Positions 6,611-13,640 of a stretch of 18,765 nt of DNA are shown here, one piece after another; the stretch's first letter is position 1, and the number at the start of each line of letters is the position of its first letter. This stretch comes from Planctomycetota bacterium (GTDB taxonomy: Bacteria; Planctomycetota; Phycisphaerae; UBA1845): contig JADFHG010000006.1 in assembly GCA_022567365.1 (NCBI GenBank), positions 1-18,765 of the forward strand, in the 5' to 3' direction. A program made the translations under genes and the position numbers. Below the pieces are notes generated by a model. The model was not told the origin of the DNA, made no database searches, and was given only the letters and a program-made list of their open reading frames with translations.

Positions 6611-6748
6611 AGTGTAGTGATTCAGAATTGGGGAGGCGGGCCTAATCCGAACCGCGCCCGTCAGGAAGCGGCTTGACCCATGAAGGCACGCGGCCTCTCT
6701 CACGGCCCTAGGTTCGGATAAGAGTGCGTCTGCTGGAATCACTACACT
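6611..6748 (-). repeat. 138-bp palindromic repeat element, copy B (MITE-like)
   Basis: The ends are perfect 13-bp inverted repeats, AGTGTAGTGATTC and GAATCACTACACT. Read on the minus strand, it aligns end to end with 1248-1384 (about 78% identity). A perfect 9-bp internal stem pairs ATCCGAACC with GGTTCGGAT. Its left end (minus-strand reading) overlaps the TAG stop of the DUF4190 gene, and its right end lies about 55 bp before the dehydrogenase start. I see no clear target-site duplication. Confidence 0.82.
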
Positions 6749-7454
6749 AATCTCCGCTACCGGCGTCCGGAGTGTCCCGATCGTCGGGAGGAGCGCGGGC
6801 GGACAGGATCTTGTCGTACGATTGCGCGCGTTCGAACGTCGCCTGTCCGTCGGCAAAAACGATATTGCCGCCCTCGCCGCCGTGGTTCGACTTGGGTTCA
6901 TAGAGGAAAGGCGTCCGCCCATCCGTTGGTTCTGCAGGGTCGATCCCAAGGAGCCTGTAATTGCATTTGTTCAACCCGGACGACGGGCAAATGAGTTGTC
7001 GCGGCGTCAGGTATCCCTCATCGACAAGGGCCGACAGCGGCGTCGGCATCATACCGTCGTTGTCTTCGGCGTAGGTCTTGGCGCTGATGGCGACCGCCCT
7101 CATATTGGCCGAGCAGACGAGCCGCTTCGACAATTCGCGGGCGCGCGAGAGCGACGGCAGTAGGATCGACACGAACAGGAGGAAAACCGGAAACATGACC
7201 GCGCTCGCGCCGCCAAGTGCGATGCCGGCGATCGCCATCCCGCGCCCGCCATACCGCTCGGGTTTTCTTGCGATTCGGGAAAGGGCAATGATGCCGACAA
7301 CGATGGCCGCAATCCCGGGAAGACACGTCGGCATGCCGACGATCCCCAGGATCAGCGCGGTGATTGCGAGCCCCGTGCGGAGTTCAACGGAATGACCGCC
7401 TTGGGGAATGGGCGGCGACACCGGCGTCGTGGGCGGGTGCGTCGGATCGGGCAT
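6747..7454 (-). CDS. DUF4190 / type II pseudopilin-like membrane protein
   Basis: The 235-residue product starts with a Pro-rich cytoplasmic stretch (1-20). Two membrane segments follow (about 27-42 and 45-59, LAITALILGIVG and GIAAIVVGIIALSRI), then GGRGMAIAGIALG, which together match DUF4190. A third hydrophobic helix (about 84-100) runs into LPSLSRARELSKRLVCSANMRAV, the pattern of planctomycete pseudopilin (G-like/DUF1559-type) proteins. Further on come YAEDNDGMMP, a CPSS cysteine site (156-159) and the typical NIVFADGQATF strand (197-207). The gene thus joins a DUF4190 anchor to a pseudopilin-like periplasmic part; I see no N-terminal prepilin leader, so pilus assembly is doubtful. AGGAG lies 7 nt before the ATG (7462-7466 on the minus strand), the clearest ribosome site in the window. 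The exact role is unknown. Confidence 0.8.
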   Translation of the reverse strand: MPDPTHPPTTPVSPPIPQGGHSVELRTGLAITALILGIVGMPTCLPGIAAIVVGIIALSRIARKPERYGGRGMAIAGIALGGASAVMFPVFLLFVSILLPSLSRARELSKRLVCSANMRAVAISAKTYAEDNDGMMPTPLSALVDEGYLTPRQLICPSSGLNKCNYRLLGIDPAEPTDGRTPFLYEPKSNHGGEGGNIVFADGQATFERAQSYDKILSARAPPDDRDTPDAGSGD

Positions 7455-7551
7455 CTCAAATCTCCTCTGACATCGTCAAGACAGCGGCCCCCCTCGAAGG
7501 CGCCGGCTCGAGCCGCCCGGCTCGAATGCGACGCTAGAGCGTTGTCTGTTA

Positions 7552-7621
7552 TTGTGTAGCGCGCGTAAGATCGAAACGCCGCTTGATTCTACGACCGCCG
7601 CGGGGGGCGGCCGCTACACAA
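7552..7621 (-). repeat. GC-rich hairpin repeat, copy 2 (short form with 10-bp inverted ends)
   Basis: The ends TTGTGTAGCG and CGCTACACAA are perfect 10-bp inverted repeats. Minus-strand bases 7620-7589 match 15119-15150 at 30 of 32 positions, including the GGCCGCC-loop-GGCGGTC hairpin, where one G-U pair replaces a Watson-Crick pair. It lies between two co-directional minus-strand genes (SNF2 helicase, then the DUF4190 gene). The rest of the 7455-7664 gap has only a short GGCTCGAGCC palindrome near 7506. Confidence 0.7.
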
Positions 7622-7664
7622 AAAGGAACTCTACGCGATCCGGCGACGCTTCTGAAACACGGTA

Positions 7665-10600
7665 CTATTCTTCCGCGACCGCCTCGCGCGAGAGCTGAAA
7701 CAGATCGCGCAATCCCTCGGTGCTGAGTTCAGTGAGCCAATCCTCGCCCGTGCCGAGTACTTTCTCGGCGAGATGTTTCTTGCGTTCGAGCAAGGCGTCG
7801 ATCCGCTCCTCGAGCGTGCCGATACAGACGAACTTGTGCACCTGCAACTGTTGCGACTGCCCGATTCGATGCGCGCGGTCGGTCGCCTGCGCTTCGACGG
7901 CCGGATTCCACCAGCGGTCGAAGTGAAACACGTGGTTGGCGGCCGTCAGATTCAAACCAAACCCGCCGGCCCTGAGTGAGAGGATGAACACCGGCGCGTC
8001 GTCCGCCTCCTGAAACCGCTGGACCATCGCGTCGCGCCCCTTCTGCGACACGCCGCCGTGGAGAAACAGCACGTGGCAATCGAGTTGTTCTTCGAGGCGC
8101 GCCTTGAGCAAGTCACCCATTACGCGAAACTGCGTGAAGACCAGCGCCCGGTCCCCTTCCGCGACGACCTCTTCCAACATCTCGGCGAGTCGATCGCACT
8201 TGCCGCTACGATGAGGCGTAGCGCCCCCGTCGCGAAGAAAGTGCGCCGGATGATTGCAGATCTGTTTGAGTTTGACCAACGTCGCGAGGATGAGACCGCG
8301 CCGCTTGATACCGCCGGACTGTTCGATCTGACCGAGCATATCGCCGACCAGGGCCTCGTAGAGCGCGGCCTGTTCACTTGTCAGGTTGCAGAAGACCTTC
8401 ATCTCCAACTTTGCGGGAAGCTCGGCCAGGATTCCGGGATCGGATTTCAGCCGCCGAAGGACGAATGGGCGAATCAGCCGGCGAAGGTGTTCGGCGCGTT
8501 CGGTGTCGTGATGGCGCTCGATGGGCACGGCGAACAGCCGGCGGAAGGTCCCGGCGGATCCGAGGTAACCCGGGTTGAGGAAATCGATGATCGACCACAG
8601 CTCGCTCAGCCGGTTTTCCACGGGCGTGCCCGTCAGGGCGACGCGGTGCACCGCCCGAAGCGCGCGAACCGACGTGGATTGCTTGGCGGCGGGGTTCTTG
8701 ATGTTCTGCGCCTCGTCGAGTGCCACACGGTGCCATTGAATCTCCGACACGTGTTCGAGGTCGCGATGGATCAGCCCATAGGTGCTGATGACCACGTCGT
8801 GCCGGGCGACCTCGTCGACGAAGGCCTGTCCGCTCAGCCGATCAAGCCCGTGATGGACCATGGTTTTCAGCGACGGACCGAACCGCTCGATCTCGCGTTT
8901 CCAGTTTCCCACGAGCGACATGGGAACCACGAGCAGGGTCGGACCGGGTTCGACCCCGTCCTGCCGTTCCTGCAGGAGCAGGGCGATCATCTGAATCGTC
9001 TTGCCCAGCCCCATGTCGTCGGCGAGGCATGCCCCCAGACCGTGTTTGGCAAGGAAGTGAAGCCACTCCAGACCCTTGAGTTGATACGGACGTAGGGTTC
9101 CGTTGAAACGTTTGGGGGGCTCGAGCGTCCGGACCTTGTCGTTGATGAACGATCCGTTGATCAGATCGTCGATCCAACCATCCGCCCGAAGACCGACGAC
9201 CGGCAGGCCCGTGTCGGTGTCTTCGCCGACGTAGCAGCGCCGAAGCGCCTCCATCACCGTCATCGCCCCGGACCGGTTCTTGTCGAGGAACTTGACGGCG
9301 GCCTCGACGTCCGCCGGTTGAACTTCCGTCCACCGACCGCGCAGTTGGACGAGCGGCGTCTTTGCTCTTGCGAGTTCGGAGATCTCGTCTGGTGTCAAGG
9401 CATCGTCGTCAAGGGCAACGTGCCAGTCATATGACACCAACGCGTCGAGCCCCATACTCGTGGGCGCGCCCTGGGCGGAATCGGCGGGGCGCAGCCGGAG
9501 CTGCATGCCCAACCGCGGACGAGACTTGCGCCACCAATTCGGGATCCAGACGCCGAATCCCTCGTGGTCGAGCATGGGCAGCGCGTCTCTCAGGAAGGTG
9601 TATGCCTCATCCGCCGTCAAGGCGCAGTCCCAGACGCCGGCGTCCATCGCCAGGCGTTCGAGCGGCGGAAATCGGCGCGCCGCCCGCTCGAGGTCGGCTT
9701 GAACCAGTTCGCAGGCGTTGTCGAACGGGCGCTGCAATACCACTGGATCAATCGTATGTTCTTCCCAAAGTTGCTTCGCATCGAGCACGAGCGACCGATC
9801 GTCAAGCGCCTGGACGTGGACCGATATGCGCCACCCCGTGTCCTCGTTGCCTTCCGACGTCGTCGATTCGCCGCCCGGCGCGTGGAGGCGCAGGCACGTA
9901 CGGAACGATCGCTCGAGCTGCGTCGGCGCAAGGCACGAAAGCCACTTCTGGACCAATGTCCACGCCTCGCCGATCCCCTCGCCGTCCGCATCAAGAAACG
10001 GATCACTGTGTACGAGGGACCGGAGCCAGCGGGCCTGCACCGACGCGCGCTGGGTTGCTTGCTCCTGAAGGGCGTGCGCGAGTTCGTCCCCCTCCATGCA
10101 CTGCCGAACAAGGGCATCGACCGTACACCAGAGGAAGTTCTCGACCAGGGACGCCGCCTGCACCGGATGTTTGCGGTCCGCCAGCGCGCGGCACACCGGA
10201 GGCATGGATACGATCAACGCCCGTAGGCGATCGGAACACTCCGTATCGCCCACGATCACGCGCCAGAAACCGCGATAGCGACCGTCCGAACCGTGGTGAA
10301 GATCCGGTACAAACCGCTGTTTGGCCAACAACTCGAGTACCGAATGTGCCACGCGCGACCAGTACCGCAGAGAACCCGAGCACCGGCCGTCCAAATGCGC
10401 GAAGGCGCGCGTGTCGGTCAGGAGGTCGACCGCGTCCGCGGCTGAAAAAGACAGAGTCGCAATGCTGACCGTCTCGAGCACCCATCCGGAATCGGTTCCA
10501 GCGGCGCGAACCTCCGTACAGGTCGCAACGGTCGGGGTCGATTCACCAGACTCCTCGCCTGCGCCGGCCGCGTCCGCGTCGACGATTCGTCCGGATGCGC

Positions 10601-10958
10601 CCACCTCGGTCGCAGCCGATCCGTCCGCGGCGTTCGGGCCTCCCGTCAACGCCGGCGAGGGTGGACCTTCTCCGACACCCGCGGCGCGGGCCGACGACGA
10701 CGCGCGTACGACCCGCCCGTCCTTGTGCGGCATGCGCAATCGGAGGGTCGAAGCACCGGCGCCGGACGCAAGCAGGCTATCCCAAACGTCGCCGACCTCG
10801 CGGCGCAGTTCATCAATATCGAGAAACCCGCCTGTGCCCCCCGCGCCGGCATGATCGGTCTTCGGCTGTTGGACAGGTTGTCCGGTTTCGTCATCACCGC
10901 AGCGCCGCCCCCAAAGATGGAGCGTGCCGTCGGTCCATATGGCTTGAATATCGTGCAT
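7665..10958 (-). CDS. SNF2-family helicase (SWI2/SNF2 ATPase with bacterial SNF2-associated domain)
   Basis: A 1097-residue Swi2/Snf2 ATPase. Residues 1-430 are a poorly conserved N-terminus with an acidic/Ala-Pro-rich linker. Residues about 430-610 (PPLERLAMDAGVWDCALTAD, VWIPNWWRKSRPRLG) match the bacterial SNF2-associated region (DUF3670-like). The two RecA-like lobes follow: LRPYQLKGLEWL, Walker A DDMGLGKT (Lys653), DEAQ at 748-751, LTGTPVENR, then LKQICNHP, LVFTQFRVM, LFLHGG, ILSLRAGGFGLNLT and TDRAHRIGQ (Arg1031). All ATPase motifs are intact, so DNA-translocase activity is likely; the target (RNA polymerase, nucleoid protein or DNA structure) is unknown. The ATG at 10958 was chosen because MHDIQAIWTDGTLHLWG resembles the usual family start; a GTG at 10979 is possible. 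No defence-system partner such as a methylase or nuclease is adjacent. Confidence 0.93.
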   Translation of the reverse strand: MHDIQAIWTDGTLHLWGRRCGDDETGQPVQQPKTDHAGAGGTGGFLDIDELRREVGDVWDSLLASGAGASTLRLRMPHKDGRVVRASSSARAAGVGEGPPSPALTGGPNAADGSAATEVGASGRIVDADAAGAGEESGESTPTVATCTEVRAAGTDSGWVLETVSIATLSFSAADAVDLLTDTRAFAHLDGRCSGSLRYWSRVAHSVLELLAKQRFVPDLHHGSDGRYRGFWRVIVGDTECSDRLRALIVSMPPVCRALADRKHPVQAASLVENFLWCTVDALVRQCMEGDELAHALQEQATQRASVQARWLRSLVHSDPFLDADGEGIGEAWTLVQKWLSCLAPTQLERSFRTCLRLHAPGGESTTSEGNEDTGWRISVHVQALDDRSLVLDAKQLWEEHTIDPVVLQRPFDNACELVQADLERAARRFPPLERLAMDAGVWDCALTADEAYTFLRDALPMLDHEGFGVWIPNWWRKSRPRLGMQLRLRPADSAQGAPTSMGLDALVSYDWHVALDDDALTPDEISELARAKTPLVQLRGRWTEVQPADVEAAVKFLDKNRSGAMTVMEALRRCYVGEDTDTGLPVVGLRADGWIDDLINGSFINDKVRTLEPPKRFNGTLRPYQLKGLEWLHFLAKHGLGACLADDMGLGKTIQMIALLLQERQDGVEPGPTLLVVPMSLVGNWKREIERFGPSLKTMVHHGLDRLSGQAFVDEVARHDVVISTYGLIHRDLEHVSEIQWHRVALDEAQNIKNPAAKQSTSVRALRAVHRVALTGTPVENRLSELWSIIDFLNPGYLGSAGTFRRLFAVPIERHHDTERAEHLRRLIRPFVLRRLKSDPGILAELPAKLEMKVFCNLTSEQAALYEALVGDMLGQIEQSGGIKRRGLILATLVKLKQICNHPAHFLRDGGATPHRSGKCDRLAEMLEEVVAEGDRALVFTQFRVMGDLLKARLEEQLDCHVLFLHGGVSQKGRDAMVQRFQEADDAPVFILSLRAGGFGLNLTAANHVFHFDRWWNPAVEAQATDRAHRIGQSQQLQVHKFVCIGTLEERIDALLERKKHLAEKVLGTGEDWLTELSTEGLRDLFQLSREAVAEE

Positions 10959-11220
10959 GAAAACCGTGTTGGCGCCCACGAATGAAGCAGGGCGAAAAGC
11001 ACTCCTTTTCCGATGCGCCGCGCGCGGCGGAAACCGGGTATTTTAGCAGGTCGCGGACGGTTGGCCAGCGGTCGAAACGCGGGGTTTTCAATTTCCGCCG
11101 CTCGAATGATCATCCATCGCCGGAGGGTGGCGGAAGGACGCTTCGCGCTCCTGGAACGACGAGCACCGGTCTTCCTCCACGCACGGCCGTGGCGCGCGGA
11201 CGTCCGCACCGTCTGCAAAA

Positions 11221-12051
11221 TCAAACGTCGTCGGAATCCGCCGTCGATTTCGCCCCTACGTTGCCGAACCGGCGCTCCCGGCCGGCGAAGTCGCGGAGCG
11301 CGGCGTTCAGATCTTCGACACCGAAGTCCGGCCAAAGCGTCGGCGCCACGTGGATCTCCGCATAGCTGATTTGCCACAGAAGAAAGTTGCTGAGACGCCG
11401 CTCGTTCGCCGTTCGGATAAGCAAGTCCGGATCGGGCAGACCCGCCGTGTAGAGTGCCCCGGAAAAAAGGGCCTCGTCGATCTCGTCCACGTCGATCGTA
11501 CCGTTCGCAACGTCGCGCGCGATGGCGCGAACACCGTCGAGGATTTCGTCGCGCGAGCCGTAGTTGAGCGCGAGGCAAAGGGCGAGGCCCGTGTTGCCGC
11601 GACTCATCTCGCACGTCTTGTCCATTTCCTTCAGCACGCTCTCGGGCAGTCCTTCGCGCCGACCGACGTGTACAAACCGGACGTCGTTCTCCATGATCGT
11701 GTCGCGCTCGGCGATCAGGTACTTGACGTAGAGACCCATGAGAAAGTCGACCTCCTTCTTGGGTCGTTTCCAATTCTCCGTGCTGAAGCTGTACAGGGTG
11801 AGCGCTTCGATGCCCAATTGCGCGCAGTGCGTGACGATGGCGCGAACCACCCGCGCGCCGCGTTCGTGGCCGGCGATACGGGGCAGATCGTGCTGGACGG
11901 CCCAGCGTCCGTTGCCGTCCATGATGATGGCGATGTGCCGCGGCAATCGGCTCCGGGGGATACCGAGAAGCTCGAGCGGGTCGAGGGGGGATTCGATTGT
12001 CACGATTCGTTTGCCGTCGCGGATGCCGTGGTTTCCAGGATCGAACGCCAT
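11221..12051 (-). CDS. uppS: Isoprenyl transferase (undecaprenyl diphosphate synthase)
   Basis: A cis-prenyltransferase that extends farnesyl diphosphate with isopentenyl diphosphate to make undecaprenyl diphosphate, the lipid carrier for cell-wall and O-antigen sugars. In 276 residues it has HIAIIMDGNGRWA (39-51) with catalytic Asp45, GHERGA (61-66), LTLYSFSTENWKRP (85-97), LALNYGSRDEI (160-170) and DPDLLIRTANERRLSNFLLW (207-226). The RTANE segment replaces the usual RT(S/G)GE, a change at a diphosphate-binding loop worth noting but next to intact Arg and Ser-Asn residues. The ATG at 12051 overlaps purA by 52 bp. A GTG at 12003 would overlap the purA TGA by only 4 bp (GTGA) and leaves 21 residues before the first conserved block, so it is a real alternative. 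Either way the two genes are probably co-transcribed and translationally coupled. Confidence 0.93.
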   Translation of the reverse strand: MAFDPGNHGIRDGKRIVTIESPLDPLELLGIPRSRLPRHIAIIMDGNGRWAVQHDLPRIAGHERGARVVRAIVTHCAQLGIEALTLYSFSTENWKRPKKEVDFLMGLYVKYLIAERDTIMENDVRFVHVGRREGLPESVLKEMDKTCEMSRGNTGLALCLALNYGSRDEILDGVRAIARDVANGTIDVDEIDEALFSGALYTAGLPDPDLLIRTANERRLSNFLLWQISYAEIHVAPTLWPDFGVEDLNAALRDFAGRERRFGNVGAKSTADSDDV

Positions 12052-13358
12052 CGTCCACGCAACAGCGTCTCCGTCCGCTCGGGGCCTACGCCGACGATAG
12101 ACACCGGCGCTTCGACAAGCTGCTCGACACGATCGATGTACGCCAGGACCGTTGCGGGCAGTTCCTCGAAGCGGCGCACGCCGCGGAGATCCTCCGACCA
12201 GCCCGGCATAAACTCGAGGACCGGTTTGGCTCGCTCGAGGCGCGCGGCGTCGGCCGGCGGGGTATCGAGGATCTCACCGTCGCAGTCGTACCCGACGCAG
12301 ATTCCAACGCGATCGAACGAACTGAGCGTATCGAGATGTGCCAGCACGATGTCCGTCACACCGGCGAGCCGCACGCCGTATCTCGTAGCCACTGCGTCGA
12401 ACCAACCGCACCGACGAGGCCGGCCCGTCGTCGTGCCATATTCGTGGCCGCGTTCGCGAATCAGATCGCCGGTTTCATCCACAAGCTCCGCCACGAACGG
12501 ACCCGAGCCCACACGGGTCGCGTAGGCCTTCGTCACGCCCAACACATGGCTGACGGCCGTGCGTGGCACACCCGCGCCGGCCGCGACACCGTGGGCGCCG
12601 GTGCTGCTCGAGGTCACGAAGGGATACGTTCCATGGTCAACGTCGAGCAGCATGCCGTTCGCACCCTCGAAGAGAATGCGCCGCCCGGCACCGATCGCGT
12701 CGCCGAGGAGCGCGGTCGTGTCGGTCACATGGTCAGCGAGCCGCTCGATCGCCCGCCCAAGGTCGGCCACGATCGAGTCGGCATCCAACCCGCCGTCCTC
12801 CCCGTACATCGCCGTCAGCATCGCTTTCTTGCCGACGACAATTCGGCGAAGACGATCTGACCATCCGTCGCCGGAGAGCACGTCGGCGAACCGAACGGCG
12901 GACGTTCGCCGCATCTTGTCCGCGTAGCACGGGCCGATACCGCGCGCCGTCGTGCCGATGCGTCCGGATGGGTCGGCGGCCGTCTCGCTGAGAGTGTCTT
13001 CGATCTTGTGGTATGGCAGCACCAAATGGGCACGGTCGCTGATCTTGAGGTTTTCAGCCGCGCGGATGCCGGACTCGGCGAGCGCGTCGATTTCGCCCAG
13101 GAGCGCCGTAGGATCGACGACCACTCCGGGTCCGATCACGCTCGTGACGTGTTGATGGAGTATGCCCGACGGAAGCAAATGGAGGGCGAAGCGACGGTCG
13201 CCAACGCAGACGGTATGTCCGGCGTTTGCGCCGCCGTTGTAGCGCACGACGAAATCAAAGGCGGGACAGAGAAGATCGGTGATTTTCCCCTTGCCCTCGT
13301 CGCCCCACGCGAGGCCCATGATGCAGGTGTTCAGCTCCGAGCCTACGCGTGTCGCCAC
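12000..13358 (-). CDS. purA: Adenylosuccinate synthetase
   Basis: It joins IMP and aspartate using GTP, the first committed step from IMP to AMP, in the cytoplasm. The 452-residue product has the P-loop WGDEGKGK (18-25) with catalytic Asp20 and NGGANAGHT with catalytic His48; the Asp-His spacing of 28 equals E. coli PurA. Then come GTTARGIGPCYADKM, ILFEGANGMLLDVDHGTYPF, VTKAYATRVGSGPF and TTGRPRRCGWFD. The frame stays open to a GTG at 13514, but the GTG at 13358 was chosen: it gives a normal-length N-terminus (MATRV...), GGAG lies about 10 nt upstream, and a TTGACA promoter sits between the two starts. The C-terminus runs about 20 residues beyond the usual end after GPERTET. It overlaps uppS downstream and diverges from glnA. 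Confidence 0.95.
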   Translation of the reverse strand: MATRVGSELNTCIMGLAWGDEGKGKITDLLCPAFDFVVRYNGGANAGHTVCVGDRRFALHLLPSGILHQHVTSVIGPGVVVDPTALLGEIDALAESGIRAAENLKISDRAHLVLPYHKIEDTLSETAADPSGRIGTTARGIGPCYADKMRRTSAVRFADVLSGDGWSDRLRRIVVGKKAMLTAMYGEDGGLDADSIVADLGRAIERLADHVTDTTALLGDAIGAGRRILFEGANGMLLDVDHGTYPFVTSSSTGAHGVAAGAGVPRTAVSHVLGVTKAYATRVGSGPFVAELVDETGDLIRERGHEYGTTTGRPRRCGWFDAVATRYGVRLAGVTDIVLAHLDTLSSFDRVGICVGYDCDGEILDTPPADAARLERAKPVLEFMPGWSEDLRGVRRFEELPATVLAYIDRVEQLVEAPVSIVGVGPERTETLLRGRWRSILETTASATANES

Positions 13359-13440
13359 GTCCGAGAATCTCCGGGCGCCTCCTGGCCGGCGCGCGATACC
13401 ACAGCGGTCCGCGACGCCCCGTCTGGTGTCCCGTTGGAGT

Positions 13441-13469
13441 ACGCTAGCGACGCCGGTCCGTTCTGTCAA
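13441..13469 (-). promoter_or_regulatory. Sigma70-type promoter of purA
   Basis: On the minus strand: a perfect -35 box TTGACA (13469-13464), a 17-nt spacer, and the -10 box TAGCGT (13446-13441), which keeps the key T, A and final T. The predicted start near 13434 leaves a leader of about 75 nt before the GTG at 13358. It lies back to back with the glnA promoter, with 30 bp between the two -35 boxes. Confidence 0.6.
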
Positions 13470-13499
13470 TGGTGGATGCAGCTCCCTCGCGCCACACGT

Positions 13500-13527
13500 T
13501 TGATATAAACTCATGCGAATTTATAAT
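13500..13527 (+). promoter_or_regulatory. Near-consensus promoter of glnA in an AT-rich island
   Basis: TTGATA (13500-13505), a 16-nt spacer and a perfect TATAAT (13522-13527), inside a markedly AT-rich stretch (about 13500-13580) in otherwise GC-rich DNA. It is the strongest promoter match in the window. Transcription would start near 13534, giving a leader of about 107 nt. No sigma54 (TGGCAC-N5-TTGCA) site is seen, although glnA is often nitrogen-regulated that way. Confidence 0.7.
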
Positions 13528-13587
13528 AAATATCGCTACGAATAGTCGATACACCTCAATAATTATGCTATATATGTCATCGAAAGC

Positions 13588-13635
13588 GGCCTGTTGGAGG
13601 CTGCGGAGCTATCGGACCCAAAGAGCTCGGAGGCC
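13588..13635 (+). promoter_or_regulatory. glnA leader stem that would cover the ribosome binding site
   Basis: Two nested perfect 5-bp stems: GGCCT (13588-13592) with AGGCC (13631-13635), and GAGCT (13606-13610) with AGCTC (13624-13628). The outer stem includes part of the GGAGG Shine-Dalgarno site (13629-13633), which is 7 nt before the ATG. Folding would hide the site. It does not match the glutamine riboswitch consensus as I know it. Confidence 0.35.
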
Positions 13636-13640
13636 TGACA

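Noticed and set aside
9362..10468. Plus-strand open frame of 368 codons opposite the SNF2 N-terminus
   Set aside because: It is Arg/Pro-rich low-complexity translation; the minus-strand frame is continuous with the clear SNF2 core.
7665..10958. SNF2 helicase plus terminal methylase as a DISARM-like defence system
   Set aside because: The two genes are about 6.5 kb apart, on opposite strands, with purA, uppS, glnA and ffh between them, and no DrmA/DrmB-type or nuclease gene is present.
12000..13514. Longer 504-residue form of PurA
   Set aside because: The extra 52 residues are unlike the family, and a perfect TTGACA -35 with a -10 lies between the two starts, so the upstream GTG would not be in the transcript.
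13500..13640. Glutamine riboswitch or sigma54 promoter before glnA
   Set aside because: I see neither the conserved glnA-RNA core nor a TGGCAC-N5-TTGCA element; the simple nested stem is listed as a weak candidate instead.
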